A DNA stretch of 64,000 nucleotides, from contig CALLMM010000001.1 in assembly GCA_938005745.1 (NCBI GenBank), forward strand, positions 1 to 64,000, given 5' to 3'. The notes beneath the pieces are model-generated. The model did not search any database. It had not been told where the DNA came from and was given only the letters and a program-made list of their open reading frames with translations. Both the position numbers and the translations under genes were made by a program. The stretch is from an uncultured Chthonomonadales bacterium (GTDB lineage: Bacteria; Armatimonadota; Chthonomonadetes; Chthonomonadales; CAJBBX01). This document shows, one piece after another, positions 44,278 to 52,967 of this stretch (the stretch's first letter is position 1; each line of letters opens with the position of its first letter).

Positions 44278-45300
44278 ATGTATGCGCGTTTCTGCGAACG
44301 CTTTGGTCTGGAGATACCGATCCTTCAGGCTCCGACCGGAAGCATAGCCGGACCGGAACTGGCGGCGGCGGTCTCCGGCGCAGGCGCGATGGGAGGGATG
44401 GGCGTCACCTGGACGCCCCCGGAGACGATTGCGGAGCAGATCCGGCAGACGCGCTCCGTCACACACAAGCCCTTTCTCGTCAACTTCGCGCTGGCGTTTG
44501 AGCCGCTCGGTCTGCAGAGCGCGCTGGAGGCGGGCGCGCCGGTCATCACCCTCTCCTGGGGCGATCCGGCTCCCTATCTCCCCCGCATACGCGCGGCAGG
44601 CGCGACGGTCGGCGTCCAGACGGGAAATCCCGCCGGAGCGCGCCGCGCCGTCCAGCTTGGCGCGGACTTCATTGTCTGTCAGGGGATTGAGGCGGGCGGT
44701 CATGTGCAGTCCACCACCCGCCTCGACGCCCTCCTGCGGGAGGTTCGGGCGCAGCTGGGCGAAGAGGCGTTCCTCGTGGCGGCGGGAGGCATCGCCGACG
44801 CCGCCGACATCGCGCGCGCCCTCAATGCAGGAGCCGACGCGGTGATGATGGGGACCCGCTTCGTCGCGACCGTCGAAAGCCGCGCCCACCCGGAGTATAA
44901 ACGGCGGCTGCTGGATGCCGATTCCGAAGCGCAGACCTCCCTCACCGTCTGCTTCGAGGGAGGCTGGTCTCACGCTCCCCATCGTGTCCTGCGCAACGCG
45001 ACGCTGGAGGCATGGGAGGCAGCCGGATGTCCTCCGATCGGTCGGCGTCCCAGCGAGGGAGAGATCGTCGCCTTCGCCGCCTCCGGCGACCCGATCTATC
45101 GCTATGAAGATGTCGCGCCCCGGATCGGACACACCGGCGCGGTCGGGGAGATGGCGCTCTATGCCGGAACCGGCGTCGGGCGCATCGCGGACCTGCCGGA
45201 AGCCGCCGCGCTGGTTCGCCGCCTCTGGGCGCAGACGCAGGCGCTCCTGCGCCCCGAAAACCGCCCTCAAAGCAGTTCCCCCTCGCTCCATCATGGTTAG
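44278..45300 (+). CDS. Nitronate monooxygenase (2-nitropropane dioxygenase family)
   Basis: This 340-residue FMN-binding TIM-barrel protein has the opening FCERFGLEIPILQAPTG, GAGAMGGMG near residue 37, the catalytic-region QGIEAGGHV near residue 140 (with the active-site His), and the phosphate-binding AAGGIADAADIARALNAGADAVMMGTRF near residue 165. It oxidises alkyl nitronates to carbonyl compounds and nitrite. It lies five bases after dnaN, so the two are probably co-transcribed, which looks like convenience rather than a shared function. Confidence 0.9.
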   Translation: MYARFCERFGLEIPILQAPTGSIAGPELAAAVSGAGAMGGMGVTWTPPETIAEQIRQTRSVTHKPFLVNFALAFEPLGLQSALEAGAPVITLSWGDPAPYLPRIRAAGATVGVQTGNPAGARRAVQLGADFIVCQGIEAGGHVQSTTRLDALLREVRAQLGEEAFLVAAGGIADAADIARALNAGADAVMMGTRFVATVESRAHPEYKRRLLDADSEAQTSLTVCFEGGWSHAPHRVLRNATLEAWEAAGCPPIGRRPSEGEIVAFAASGDPIYRYEDVAPRIGHTGAVGEMALYAGTGVGRIADLPEAAALVRRLWAQTQALLRPENRPQSSSPSLHHG

Positions 45301-45361
45301 ATGTACGGCGCGAGGGGGTATGTTAAGCCCGCAAAGGGCGAGGGCAGCCAGAGACAGATTT

Positions 45362-46525
45362 TCAGCGTTTTCGGGGCTTTGGCGAGCCGCCGGAGGAGGA
45401 AGCCATCGCCGGCTGCGGCTTTAACGCCAGCGCAAGCTGCCACAACATCCAGCCGACCACGCCCAGTCCCAGCACAAACAGCACCAGAAAGGCGATCATC
45501 GGAGACCACTGCGTCTCCACGCGCATCTTCGCCGGATCGAAGAACCGCGCCAGCTCCACATTCTGCAGCCACTGACGGCTGACCGCATTCAACGCCAGCA
45601 CCACGACCTGCGCCGCCGCCGCCGCCAGCGCAATCCGTCCATCCGACGCCCTGCTGCGACCGAGCAGCATACAGAGCCAGACCAGACCGGGGGCGACCGC
45701 CGTCAAGCCAAACAGAACCCCAACGCTGCTCTGCGCCGTCTGACGAAGCTCCGGGCTGAGCGCGCCGAACAGATACCAGCTTCCCATCGCCGCGAACCAG
45801 ACCAGACCGACAGTATGCAGCAGAAAGGCGAACTTCGCCGCCCAGGCGCGGTACTCTTCCGTCTCGCGCTTCGCCAGGAAGACCGTATCCACCAGAATAT
45901 AGACCGCCGCCGTCGTCAACGCCAGACCGAACATCATCAGCCAGCGCGGCAGCAGGGTCGGATCGCCGGTATTGAGCGCGGTTCCGGTGACCGCTCCTCC
46001 CACCGCCGTGCGATTGTATGCCGCCATCATCTGCGGCTCATTGGTCATCAGACTGAAGTTGTTGGCGAAGATGTAGCCGATGGCAAGGAACGCCAGCGAA
46101 CTGATGACGCCGCAGAAGACGCCGCGCGCGGTCACCTTGTTGCGTCGCACCTGCACCGCATAGTAGTAGACCCCGTAGTAGGCGACAATCAGCAGCGGGA
46201 TCACCGCAAACCAGTACCAGCCGATCAGGATGTTCGCCGGATAGACCACCGGATAGTAGCTGACCTGAATGAACAGCAGGGGCACGATCCCGAAGTTGAT
46301 GCCCAGCGCGATCAGGATCGGCAGGGCGTTAATCATGCGATGCGCCAGCAGTCGGGCGTGCGCGCTCCCGAACAGGCTGAATAGGGCGATCAGCACCGTT
46401 CCCGCAAACCAGATATGCATCGGGATCATGTGCAGGGTAAAGCCCAGCGTCTTGAAGAAGAGAATGAACCAGAACGGAGCCGGGCTGCCCAGCGGCGTCT
46501 CGGGGGCGAGAGGGAAATCGTTCAT
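45362..46525 (-). CDS. Polytopic membrane partner of the bd-superfamily oxidase (CydA'-like candidate)
   Basis: This 387-residue protein has about nine membrane segments and no CxxCH. Its segments FKTLGFTLHMIPMHIWFAG, MINALPILIALGINFGIVPLLFIQ and WYWFAVIPLLIVAYYGVYYY show an even spread of conserved His, Tyr and Trp typical of haem-containing bundles. It follows the cytochrome-c-fused subunit gene by 44 bases on the same strand. Its size and helix pattern are more like a CydA paralogue than CydB. The assignment as the second oxidase subunit rests mainly on the operon. Confidence 0.6.
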   Translation of the reverse strand: MNDFPLAPETPLGSPAPFWFILFFKTLGFTLHMIPMHIWFAGTVLIALFSLFGSAHARLLAHRMINALPILIALGINFGIVPLLFIQVSYYPVVYPANILIGWYWFAVIPLLIVAYYGVYYYAVQVRRNKVTARGVFCGVISSLAFLAIGYIFANNFSLMTNEPQMMAAYNRTAVGGAVTGTALNTGDPTLLPRWLMMFGLALTTAAVYILVDTVFLAKRETEEYRAWAAKFAFLLHTVGLVWFAAMGSWYLFGALSPELRQTAQSSVGVLFGLTAVAPGLVWLCMLLGRSRASDGRIALAAAAAQVVVLALNAVSRQWLQNVELARFFDPAKMRVETQWSPMIAFLVLFVLGLGVVGWMLWQLALALKPQPAMASSSGGSPKPRKR

Positions 46526-46569
46526 CTGTCTGCTTACTCCTTTTTATCGCGCAGCGAGCGCGCCATACA

Positions 46570-47967
46570 TTATCGCGCCGAGGCGGCGGACTGCACTCCG
46601 GAGGAGCGTCCGCCGGCAGTCTCCATCGGATGCGGAGAGGTGAGCGTCTCCAGATAGCGGGTCAGCATCTTCGCCTCTTCCGGCGTCCCCGACCAGGGCG
46701 GCATAAAGTAGTGATAGCGATCCAGGTTCAGCACCAGCTTCTCCAGCATGGGCGCGTCCCATCCGCGCAGTATCTCCTTCATGCCGGAGTAGCCGCTGGA
46801 GGCGTGGCAGGAGCCGCAGTGGTACTGGAAGATCGTGTGCCCGACCTCCACCTGCGAGTCCTGCGGCAGGGTTGCCAGGCGCGCATTATCTATTTTGCCC
46901 TCCGCCGTCTTGATCTCCGGGAAACGCTGCGTGATGTAGTGTCGGGTCCAGACCCCTCCATTGAGGAAGCCGGTCTGCTGAAGCGTCGGCACCTCATTCT
47001 TGAGGACGTTATGGCTGTAGACCTCGTTGTATATCACAAAGGGCTTGCGGACCGCCTCGCGCACAAACTCTCCCTCCGCCGTGACGATCACCCCTAATAC
47101 GAACAGCAGGATCGCAAAACCGGAGCTGACCCAGCTCGGGTTCTTATAGGGACCGTAGTAGAACATAAAGAGAACGACCACTGTCAACAGAAAGATCGTG
47201 ACCGCCATGATATTCAGCGCGGCGGCTCCGGTCAGGGCGGCGCGCGCGCTCTCCGGCACGGTCAGCAGCCATCCCAGCCCGCCCAGCAGGATCAACGCGG
47301 CTCCCAGCATGGCGGGACGCGAAGAGCGCTGCGCGATGAGGGTGCGCACCGACGCATTATTGGCGCGAAACGAGGAGTGGAGGAAGACGTAGAGGGTCGC
47401 CAGAAGGAGAGATGCGCCGGTGCGCGCCAGGATTTGAGGGATGGTCTGGGGGTTGAGTACAGCCAGCCAGAAGTTATTCTGCCAGTTGCCGGGATTGAGC
47501 ATGAAGGAGGTGACAGCGGTGATGATGACCAGGCTGATCCAGGCGGAGATGCCGTAGATCCAGCCGATCTGTTCATGCACGCGCGGCTTCAGCCGATCCC
47601 AGGCGTAGTAGAAGATGAAGGCGGCGACGATCTCCAGAACAAAGAAGACATACTCCATCGCCCAGCCGAAAACGAAGGTATGGATCAGGAACTCTGTCGG
47701 CAGCGGGGAGGCAAGACCGATCGTCCACCAGATGCCGACGCCGGTAATCGCCCCATAGGCGACGGTCAGCAGAACGAAAAACCAGGTGTGCTGCTTGAGG
47801 TAGGCGAGATACTCCTTATTGCCGGTGCGATGCGCGTAGCGCACCTCCATCGCCAGGAACAAGCCTCCGCCCACCGCATACGAAGAGACCAGGACATGAA
47901 ATACCGCGATCAGAGCAATCAACATGGGGGAAGTCAGTCCCGGAACGTACCAGAATGGATAGTGCAT
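46570..47967 (-). CDS. Cytochrome bd-superfamily oxidase subunit I with C-terminal c-type haem domain
   Basis: The 465-residue protein has a CydA-like N-terminal half: AVFHVLVSSYAVGGGLFLAMEVRYAHRTGN near residue 20 with the candidate haem His, TVAYGAITGVGIWWTIGLASP near residue 73, and FGWAMEYVFFVLEIVAAFIFYYAWDRL near residue 100 (helix with Glu pair, as in bd). It has about nine membrane segments and then a c-type cytochrome domain from about residue 380 with the single CxxCH motif FQYHCGSCH and a distal Met (YHYFMPPWSGT). The covalent haem suggests that cytochrome c, rather than quinol, is the donor (inference). It lacks an obvious long Q loop. Confidence 0.7.
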   Translation of the reverse strand: MHYPFWYVPGLTSPMLIALIAVFHVLVSSYAVGGGLFLAMEVRYAHRTGNKEYLAYLKQHTWFFVLLTVAYGAITGVGIWWTIGLASPLPTEFLIHTFVFGWAMEYVFFVLEIVAAFIFYYAWDRLKPRVHEQIGWIYGISAWISLVIITAVTSFMLNPGNWQNNFWLAVLNPQTIPQILARTGASLLLATLYVFLHSSFRANNASVRTLIAQRSSRPAMLGAALILLGGLGWLLTVPESARAALTGAAALNIMAVTIFLLTVVVLFMFYYGPYKNPSWVSSGFAILLFVLGVIVTAEGEFVREAVRKPFVIYNEVYSHNVLKNEVPTLQQTGFLNGGVWTRHYITQRFPEIKTAEGKIDNARLATLPQDSQVEVGHTIFQYHCGSCHASSGYSGMKEILRGWDAPMLEKLVLNLDRYHYFMPPWSGTPEEAKMLTRYLETLTSPHPMETAGGRSSGVQSAASAR

Positions 47968-48036
47968 ATAACCCCTCTGTCTTCCAATTTCTCCGCCGGC
48001 GAGGGAGGCGGCTTCGCCTGCGAGTGAACTGGAGGG

Positions 48037-48042
48037 ATTATA
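48037..48042 (-). promoter_or_regulatory. Possible -10 box for the oxidase operon
   Basis: A perfect TATAAT lies on the minus strand 70 bases before the start of the haem-fused oxidase gene, but the -35 position (48060-48065) does not match TTGACA. An activator-dependent promoter is possible. Confidence 0.35.
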
Positions 48043-48164
48043 GAATCCGATCTGCGGGGCTGTTATCCTGCTAACGGCGGATTTTTCGGGGGTTTCTCGG
48101 CAGACAGGGGAAGCGCGGCGGCAGTCTGCAGGTCAACGCCCGCCGTTCTTGCGCAGGAGCCAGA

Positions 48165-48362
48165 AGATTGCTCGCTGTGCTCGCAATGACAATGCGAGGA
48201 CGTGTCGCGCGTGACTGCCGCGGGCATGCGACCCGAATTGTCCTTGCGAGGGAGGTGGCAGGTGACCCTCCTCCTGTCCTTGCGAGGGAGTGCAGCCGAC
48301 CGAAGCAATCTCGTCGTTTTCCGGAACGTGGAAGATTGCTTCGCAGCGCTCGCAATGACAGG
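48165..48362. repeat. Copies of dispersed palindromic repeat before the oxidase/oxidoreductase genes
   Basis: This stretch has AGATTGCTCGCTGTGCTCGC, an internal GTGTCGCGCGTGACTGCC core, two TGTCCTTGCGAGGGAG half-units, GAAGCAATCT and a final AGATTGCTTCGCAGCGCTC segment ending CAATGACAG. It holds about one and a half elements in opposite orientations. It explains most of the 451-base gap 47968-48418, in which I see no gene. Confidence 0.75.
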
Positions 48363-48418
48363 GAAGGGGACATCCGGTCTCTCTCCGGCGACGCGCGCCG
48401 GAGAGAGACCTCCCGCGC

Positions 48419-49519
48419 CTACAGTTTCACGGCGGTAGACTGCGACATTTCCAGCACCTCTTCCCGGCTCACCTCCCGACCGAGCCGATCCGACAGGTAG
48501 ATGCCCTCGCTGATCAGCATGGTCGCCAGCGCGATCTCGGCAGTCGGAAGCAGTTCGACCCGTCCCTGCAGCGCGGCGATCCAGTGCCGCTGCGGCGAAT
48601 CGTAGGCATCCTGCGTCTCATCCAGCTGGTGCCATCGCCAGTCCACGCTGTCCAGTTCAAAGGTGGCGTTCATCTCCACATCGCTGAAGGTGGTGTGGAA
48701 GGAGAACGGCTCCAGCCGGATGCCTCCCTCCGAGCCGACGATGCTGCTGCCCTCGAAGCCGCCCAGATGGATCGCCCACGACTCGATAATATCCAGCGTC
48801 AGACCGCCGTCGAACTTCACGAACCCGACGCCAAGCTCCTCCACATCGAAGCCGCTGATCTCCCGGCGGCGCGCATCCATGCCGGTCTCCTGATAGACCT
48901 TCCCGCTGATCCGCTCCACGTTCGGCAAGCCCAGCAGATAGAGCATCTGCGCGATGTGATAGACCCCCATATCGTAGAGTGCGCCGCCCGCCGCCACCGC
49001 CTTCTGCACAAAGGAGGCGGTTCCATAGCCGTCCACATACGGGCGTCCCCGCCGCCGGAAGCCCGTAGAGCGGGCGTGATAGATTCTGCCCAGCCGCCCC
49101 TCGTTGATCAGCTTCTTGGCGACTTTGGTCTCTTTGGAGTAGAGCGTCGCCAGCTGTATGCTCAGCCTCTTTCCGCAGGCGCGCGCCGTCTCCCGCATCG
49201 CTACCGCGTCCACATATGCCCCCGCCATCGGCTTCTCGCAGTAGACGTGCTTGCCCGCCTCCAGCGCGGCGATGGTTACCGGCGCATGGAAGTTGTTGTG
49301 CAGGCAGACATCCACCGCATCAATGTCGTCCCGCTGAAGAAGCTGGCGGAAATCGGTGTAGGTGTGCGGGATAGAGAACTGCTCGGCAACCCGTTTGACC
49401 TCCGCCTCGTTGATGTCGGCGGCGGCGACGATCTCCGCGCCGTCAATCTCGGCATAGTGGCGCAGGTGGCTCTTGCCGATCTGCCCCACGCCGATCATTC
49501 CTATGCGAATCTTCTGCAT
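48419..49519 (-). CDS. Gfo/Idh/MocA-family NAD(P)-dependent oxidoreductase
   Basis: This 366-residue protein has the Rossmann opening [19 protein letters not shown], the family motif [11 protein letters not shown] near residue 92 with the catalytic Lys, and the second-domain segment with [17 protein letters not shown] near residue 178, supplying the catalytic Asp/His pair. It oxidises or epimerises a sugar or inositol derivative. It is the last gene of a four-gene set (isochorismatase-type, sugar isomerase, serine hydrolase, Gfo/Idh) running leftwards from 52561, which suggests one catabolic task. Confidence 0.92.
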   Translation of the reverse strand: MQKIRIGMIGVGQIGKSHLRHYAEIDGAEIVAAADINEAEVKRVAEQFSIPHTYTDFRQLLQRDDIDAVDVCLHNNFHAPVTIAALEAGKHVYCEKPMAGAYVDAVAMRETARACGKRLSIQLATLYSKETKVAKKLINEGRLGRIYHARSTGFRRRGRPYVDGYGTASFVQKAVAAGGALYDMGVYHIAQMLYLLGLPNVERISGKVYQETGMDARRREISGFDVEELGVGFVKFDGGLTLDIIESWAIHLGGFEGSSIVGSEGGIRLEPFSFHTTFSDVEMNATFELDSVDWRWHQLDETQDAYDSPQRHWIAALQGRVELLPTAEIALATMLISEGIYLSDRLGREVSREEVLEMSQSTAVKL

Positions 49520-49557
49520 GATCTCTTCTCCTTAAACAGAAAGTTTATATCGTTCGT

Positions 49558-51018
49558 TCATCGCTTCTTTAGCTCGATCCAGTGAGCCAGGGCGTTGCCG
49601 ACCCGTCTTCCCGGCGCGCCTCCCTGATCCTTCTCCAGATGCGTGATCGCCATCAGCGCGCCGTTGAGAACTCTGCCCCGACGCTTCAGATCCAGATGCA
49701 GCAGGTAGGGTCGCCGGTTCGCGTCCTCCGTTCCGATGTCTCCCATTAGAACGCCCTGGAAGGCGTTCTCCTGCGCCTGCGGCTCATTCACCAGCGTCTT
49801 CAACTGCTCGCCAAGCTGCGCATGGACATCGCCGGATCGGAAGAAGGTGAGCGTGACGGGAATATCGTTCCGATAGGTGCTGACCGCTCCCTGCCACTCC
49901 CCCAGCAGGGCGCGCGGCGGGGCGAAAGGCTTCTGCGGCTCCGTCTCCGACCCGGACGCCGGTCTCTGCGCCCGTCTTTCGGCATAGGCGGGCAGAAGCG
50001 CCGCCGTCGCCTCCTCCGCAAAGTCAAACGGCAGACGGCTGCAGGCGTTCGCCAGCGCGACGATCGCCAGTCTCTCCGAGGGGATCAGGCGCAGCAGGGT
50101 GTTGACCCCGCCCATTCCTCCGCTGTGTCCCACCGTCACATATCCGTGATCGTCCGTATTGATGCCCCACCCGAACGCATACCCGGAGGTTCCGTTCACG
50201 TTGTCCCGCGGGTCCTGCATGGCGTCTATCGCCGCTTCGGAGAGGATCGCCTTCTGATCGGGCAGCCGCTGTTTGAGATGGAACATGCCAAAACGCAGCA
50301 GGTCGTGCGCGCTGGCATAGACCGCCGAGGCGCCGGGATGATCGAAATCGTAGTTGGGATAGCGCACGCCGTCGGAGCCGTAGCGGATCGCCTGATACGG
50401 CTCCAACCCCGGCGCAACGTTCAACGAGGAGCGAACCATGCCGAGCGGCAGAAAGACCTCCGTCCGCAGGAACTCCGCCAGGGACCTGTCGGAGAGCCTC
50501 TCCACGACATAGCCCAGCACGCCATAGCCCAGATTGGAGTACTGATACCGCTCTCCCGGAGCCGTCACGAGATTGCCGTAGCGGCGGATCGTCTCCTCCA
50601 TTGGAGGGGGCGCATACGGCTCATCTGCGTAGAAGAACTGATAGTGCAGCGGCAGCCCGGCAGTGTGATTGGCGACGCGCCGCACGGTCGCCTCTTCCGC
50701 CCGCCCCGCGTGCGCCGTCAGCTTCGCCGCTCCCAGATAGTCGTTGATCGGCTTATCGAGATCGAGTCTGCCGCGCTCCGCGAGAATCATCGCCGCCGTC
50801 GCCGTGATCGGTTTGGAGATGGAGGCGAGAGAGTAGAGCGTATGTTCGGTCGCCGGGATGCGGTTTTCGCGATCCGCCCACCCGAACCCCTCCTCCCAGA
50901 TCACCTCGCCGTCCTTCGCCACCGCCACCGCCAGCGAGGGAACCGACCGCTCCGCAAGCGCGGCGCGTATCCGTTCCCGCGCCTGTGCGATCCGTGCGGC
51001 ATATCTTTCGGCGTGCAT
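49558..51018 (-). CDS. Beta-lactamase-family serine hydrolase
   Basis: This 486-residue protein belongs to the class C beta-lactamase/esterase family. The catalytic set is SLASISKPITATAAM near residue 64 (SxxK as SISK), YQYSNLGYG near residue 150 (YSN) and the HSGGMGG segment near residue 285. A C-terminal domain of about 130 residues with GEWQGAVSTYRNDIPVTLTFF and NGALMAITHLEK resembles the lipocalin-like domain of such esterases. No signal peptide is seen. It lies ten bases after the sugar isomerase gene. Substrate unknown, probably an ester or peptide rather than an antibiotic. Confidence 0.88.
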   Translation of the reverse strand: MHAERYAARIAQARERIRAALAERSVPSLAVAVAKDGEVIWEEGFGWADRENRIPATEHTLYSLASISKPITATAAMILAERGRLDLDKPINDYLGAAKLTAHAGRAEEATVRRVANHTAGLPLHYQFFYADEPYAPPPMEETIRRYGNLVTAPGERYQYSNLGYGVLGYVVERLSDRSLAEFLRTEVFLPLGMVRSSLNVAPGLEPYQAIRYGSDGVRYPNYDFDHPGASAVYASAHDLLRFGMFHLKQRLPDQKAILSEAAIDAMQDPRDNVNGTSGYAFGWGINTDDHGYVTVGHSGGMGGVNTLLRLIPSERLAIVALANACSRLPFDFAEEATAALLPAYAERRAQRPASGSETEPQKPFAPPRALLGEWQGAVSTYRNDIPVTLTFFRSGDVHAQLGEQLKTLVNEPQAQENAFQGVLMGDIGTEDANRRPYLLHLDLKRRGRVLNGALMAITHLEKDQGGAPGRRVGNALAHWIELKKR

Positions 51019-51027
51019 CTCCTCTCC

Positions 51028-51798
51028 CTACTTCACGCCCGCGTGAACCAGCGCCCGCTGCACCTCCGCCAGCTGCCAGGCGACCTCCACGTACTCGTTC
51101 TGTCCGGAGTGGTGTTCTACGCCCCAGTAGCCCTGATAGCCTGCATCCGCCAGGATCTTGACGCGCTCCTGCAGACAGGTGCGCGTGATGCGGGCGTCCA
51201 GATGGGTGTGCACCGCGTACTTCGCCATGCGGCGGTCGCCCCCCTCCTCGTCGCCGTCCTCCCAGTGTCCGACATGCAGCAGAATGCCGTATGCCGGATG
51301 ATCCACCGCCTTCGCCAGCTTCTCCATGTTGTCGGCGATGAGCGACAACCCCCAGTGGTTCTCCGGTCCGACCACAAAGCCGTGCTCTTCGCCAAACTGC
51401 GCATACTCGCGATAGCGGCTCGCCAGGGTCTCCAGCTGCTCATCGGTGATCGGCGTGAGCGTCCCGCCGGTGTCTATGCGAACCGTCTGCGCGCCCAGTA
51501 GAGCCGCCGCCCGCAGATGCGTCAGCGCGTCCCGGTAGTTCTTTTCGCGCGCCGCCGGGTCGTCCTCCCAGACGTGCGGACCGTCCGCATGATAGTTGGC
51601 GACCGTCATTTCGCGCTCATCAAGCGCCTGTTTCACCTTCTTGAGATACTCCTCGTCGGTCGTGCCGATGATGCCGTTCCAGAAGTCGGCGGCATCGAGG
51701 CGGTAGCGGTATTTTACGGACTCCAGATAGCCGAAGGCGTCCATCATGCCTGCGCCGCGCAGTCCATGAAAGCTGAAGCCGGCAATCGAGATTCGCAT
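51028..51798 (-). CDS. Sugar phosphate isomerase/epimerase (xylose-isomerase-like TIM barrel)
   Basis: The 256-residue TIM-barrel protein has the opening ISIAGFSFHGL, metal-site residues in VGPENHWGLS near residue 145 (Glu) and AYGILLHVGHWE near residue 174, and GYQGYWGVEHHSGQNEYVEV near residue 228. These match the sugar isomerase/epimerase superfamily (Pfam AP_endonuc_2). I chose ATG 51798 behind GGAGAGAGGAAG; an upstream Met to 51900 overlaps the next gene. It probably isomerises a ketose or inosose in concert with the Gfo/Idh enzyme of the same operon. Confidence 0.85.
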   Translation of the reverse strand: MRISIAGFSFHGLRGAGMMDAFGYLESVKYRYRLDAADFWNGIIGTTDEEYLKKVKQALDEREMTVANYHADGPHVWEDDPAAREKNYRDALTHLRAAALLGAQTVRIDTGGTLTPITDEQLETLASRYREYAQFGEEHGFVVGPENHWGLSLIADNMEKLAKAVDHPAYGILLHVGHWEDGDEEGGDRRMAKYAVHTHLDARITRTCLQERVKILADAGYQGYWGVEHHSGQNEYVEVAWQLAEVQRALVHAGVK

Positions 51799-51811
51799 CT
51801 TCCTCTCTCCT

Positions 51812-52561
51812 TTACAGCAGGTCGCTGCTGAGAATGGTGGGGCACCAGAACTTTTCGATGAATTCGACGACGAGGCGGGTTCCCTCCTCGTGTGCGACAT
51901 AGGGCGGCATCGCGGGGTTGTACATCGTGTCGGTCAGGTCGCGGATGAGCGCGGTCTGTACGCCCCAGCGCACCATCTGCTTGATCCCGAAAGAGCGATG
52001 CAGCACGCACATATTCGTATGCACGCCCATGATGAGAAGCTGCGTCAGTCCGCGATGCCGGAGGAAGCGGTAGATCGTCCTGCCGTCGTCGCTGACCCCG
52101 TCCCGCCGATCGTCCACCTCGATGCCGGGGTGCTGCCGGCTCCAGGCGAGATGCCAGGTCGGTTCGCCGGTATCGGAGCCGCCGTCGGAGTCGTTGATCG
52201 GCAGGGGCGGATCGGGATGATCTGCCGGAGGGGGAGGCTCGATGACCGGAACGGCTGCCATCCGCCGAAACGCCGCGGTCTCCCGATAGAAGTCCATCGT
52301 GTCGGAAGGCGCATGAATGATCTGGACGCCGCGCTCCCGCAGGTGGCTCGTGACGCGGCTCATCCGGGGAATCATCGCCTCCAGACGCTCCTGCGCGCCC
52401 CGGCTCCAGTGACGATCCCAGACATCGCACAGCAGCAGCGCGGTCTGCGCCGCCGGGACGGTCCTGCGCTCAACGCTGGTCTGCCAGACGTTGCGCCCGT
52501 TGGCGTCCCTCGTCAGATATCTGCTGCGGAGCATCAGCCGCATGTTTCCACGCTCCGGCAT
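51812..52561 (-). CDS. Isochorismatase-family cysteine hydrolase
   Basis: This 249-residue protein has the family triad: Asp in ALLLCDVWDRHW near residue 45, a Lys/Arg region near RYL..R, and the nucleophile Cys in IMGVHTNMCVLHRSFGIKQM near residue 184. It would hydrolyse an amide or vinyl-ether substrate. A Met at 52543 is an alternative start with a GGAG site; the choice adds or removes six residues. It heads the leftward four-gene operon and faces the SWIM locus across a 406-base gap. Confidence 0.85.
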   Translation of the reverse strand: MPERGNMRLMLRSRYLTRDANGRNVWQTSVERRTVPAAQTALLLCDVWDRHWSRGAQERLEAMIPRMSRVTSHLRERGVQIIHAPSDTMDFYRETAAFRRMAAVPVIEPPPPADHPDPPLPINDSDGGSDTGEPTWHLAWSRQHPGIEVDDRRDGVSDDGRTIYRFLRHRGLTQLLIMGVHTNMCVLHRSFGIKQMVRWGVQTALIRDLTDTMYNPAMPPYVAHEEGTRLVVEFIEKFWCPTILSSDLL

Positions 52562-52681
52562 TCCCCGTTCCCCTCTCGTTCTGGTGTAACCGGATTCCTG
52601 TTTGCGGAGCGGAAAGCGTTTTCCTGTCTGACGCCGGCGATTTCTTTTCTGCGATGGAGGAGAAGACCGACCGATTCAGCG

Positions 52682-52710
52682 TTGACACCGGTCGGAAGCC
52701 CCTCTATAAT
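52682..52710 (+). promoter_or_regulatory. Perfect consensus sigma-70 promoter before the SWIM relic
   Basis: TTGACA (52682-52687), a 17-base spacer and TATAAT (52705-52710) match the housekeeping consensus at all twelve positions. It reads rightwards toward the disrupted SWIM gene at 52968, with a repeat element in the leader. No other candidate in the window is this good. Confidence 0.75.
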
Positions 52711-52738
52711 CAGGAAAACGGTCGGGAGAGAGCGGCGA

Positions 52739-52850
52739 AATTGCTTCGCTGCACTCGCAATGACAGACTGGGGGCGTGTTGCGCGTGACAGGAACGGTCG
52801 AGCGTCCCGGTCTGTCATTGCGAGGGAGGCGGAGCAGACTGAAGCAATCT
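52739..52850. repeat. Clean full-length copy of the dispersed palindromic repeat
   Basis: The left arm (ATTGCTTCGCTGCACTCGCA, then ATGACA) and the right arm (TGTCATTGCGAG to GAAGCAATCT) are inverted around a core with GTGTTGCGCGTGACAGG. It gives the simplest picture of the whole element, about 110 bases with outer AGATTGCTTC/GAAGCAATCT ends. It lies in the leader after the perfect promoter. Outside the promoter and repeat, the 406-base gap 52562-52967 shows no gene. Confidence 0.8.
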
Positions 52851-52967
52851 CCAACCGACACCCGACACCCCTTCTCTGTTGCAGAGAACTATCCGTCAGA
52901 TCCGTTTTCCGCCTCGCTGCTCCCGGCGCGAGTAGAGGAGAAGAGACGTACACGGAGAAGCGCAGGG

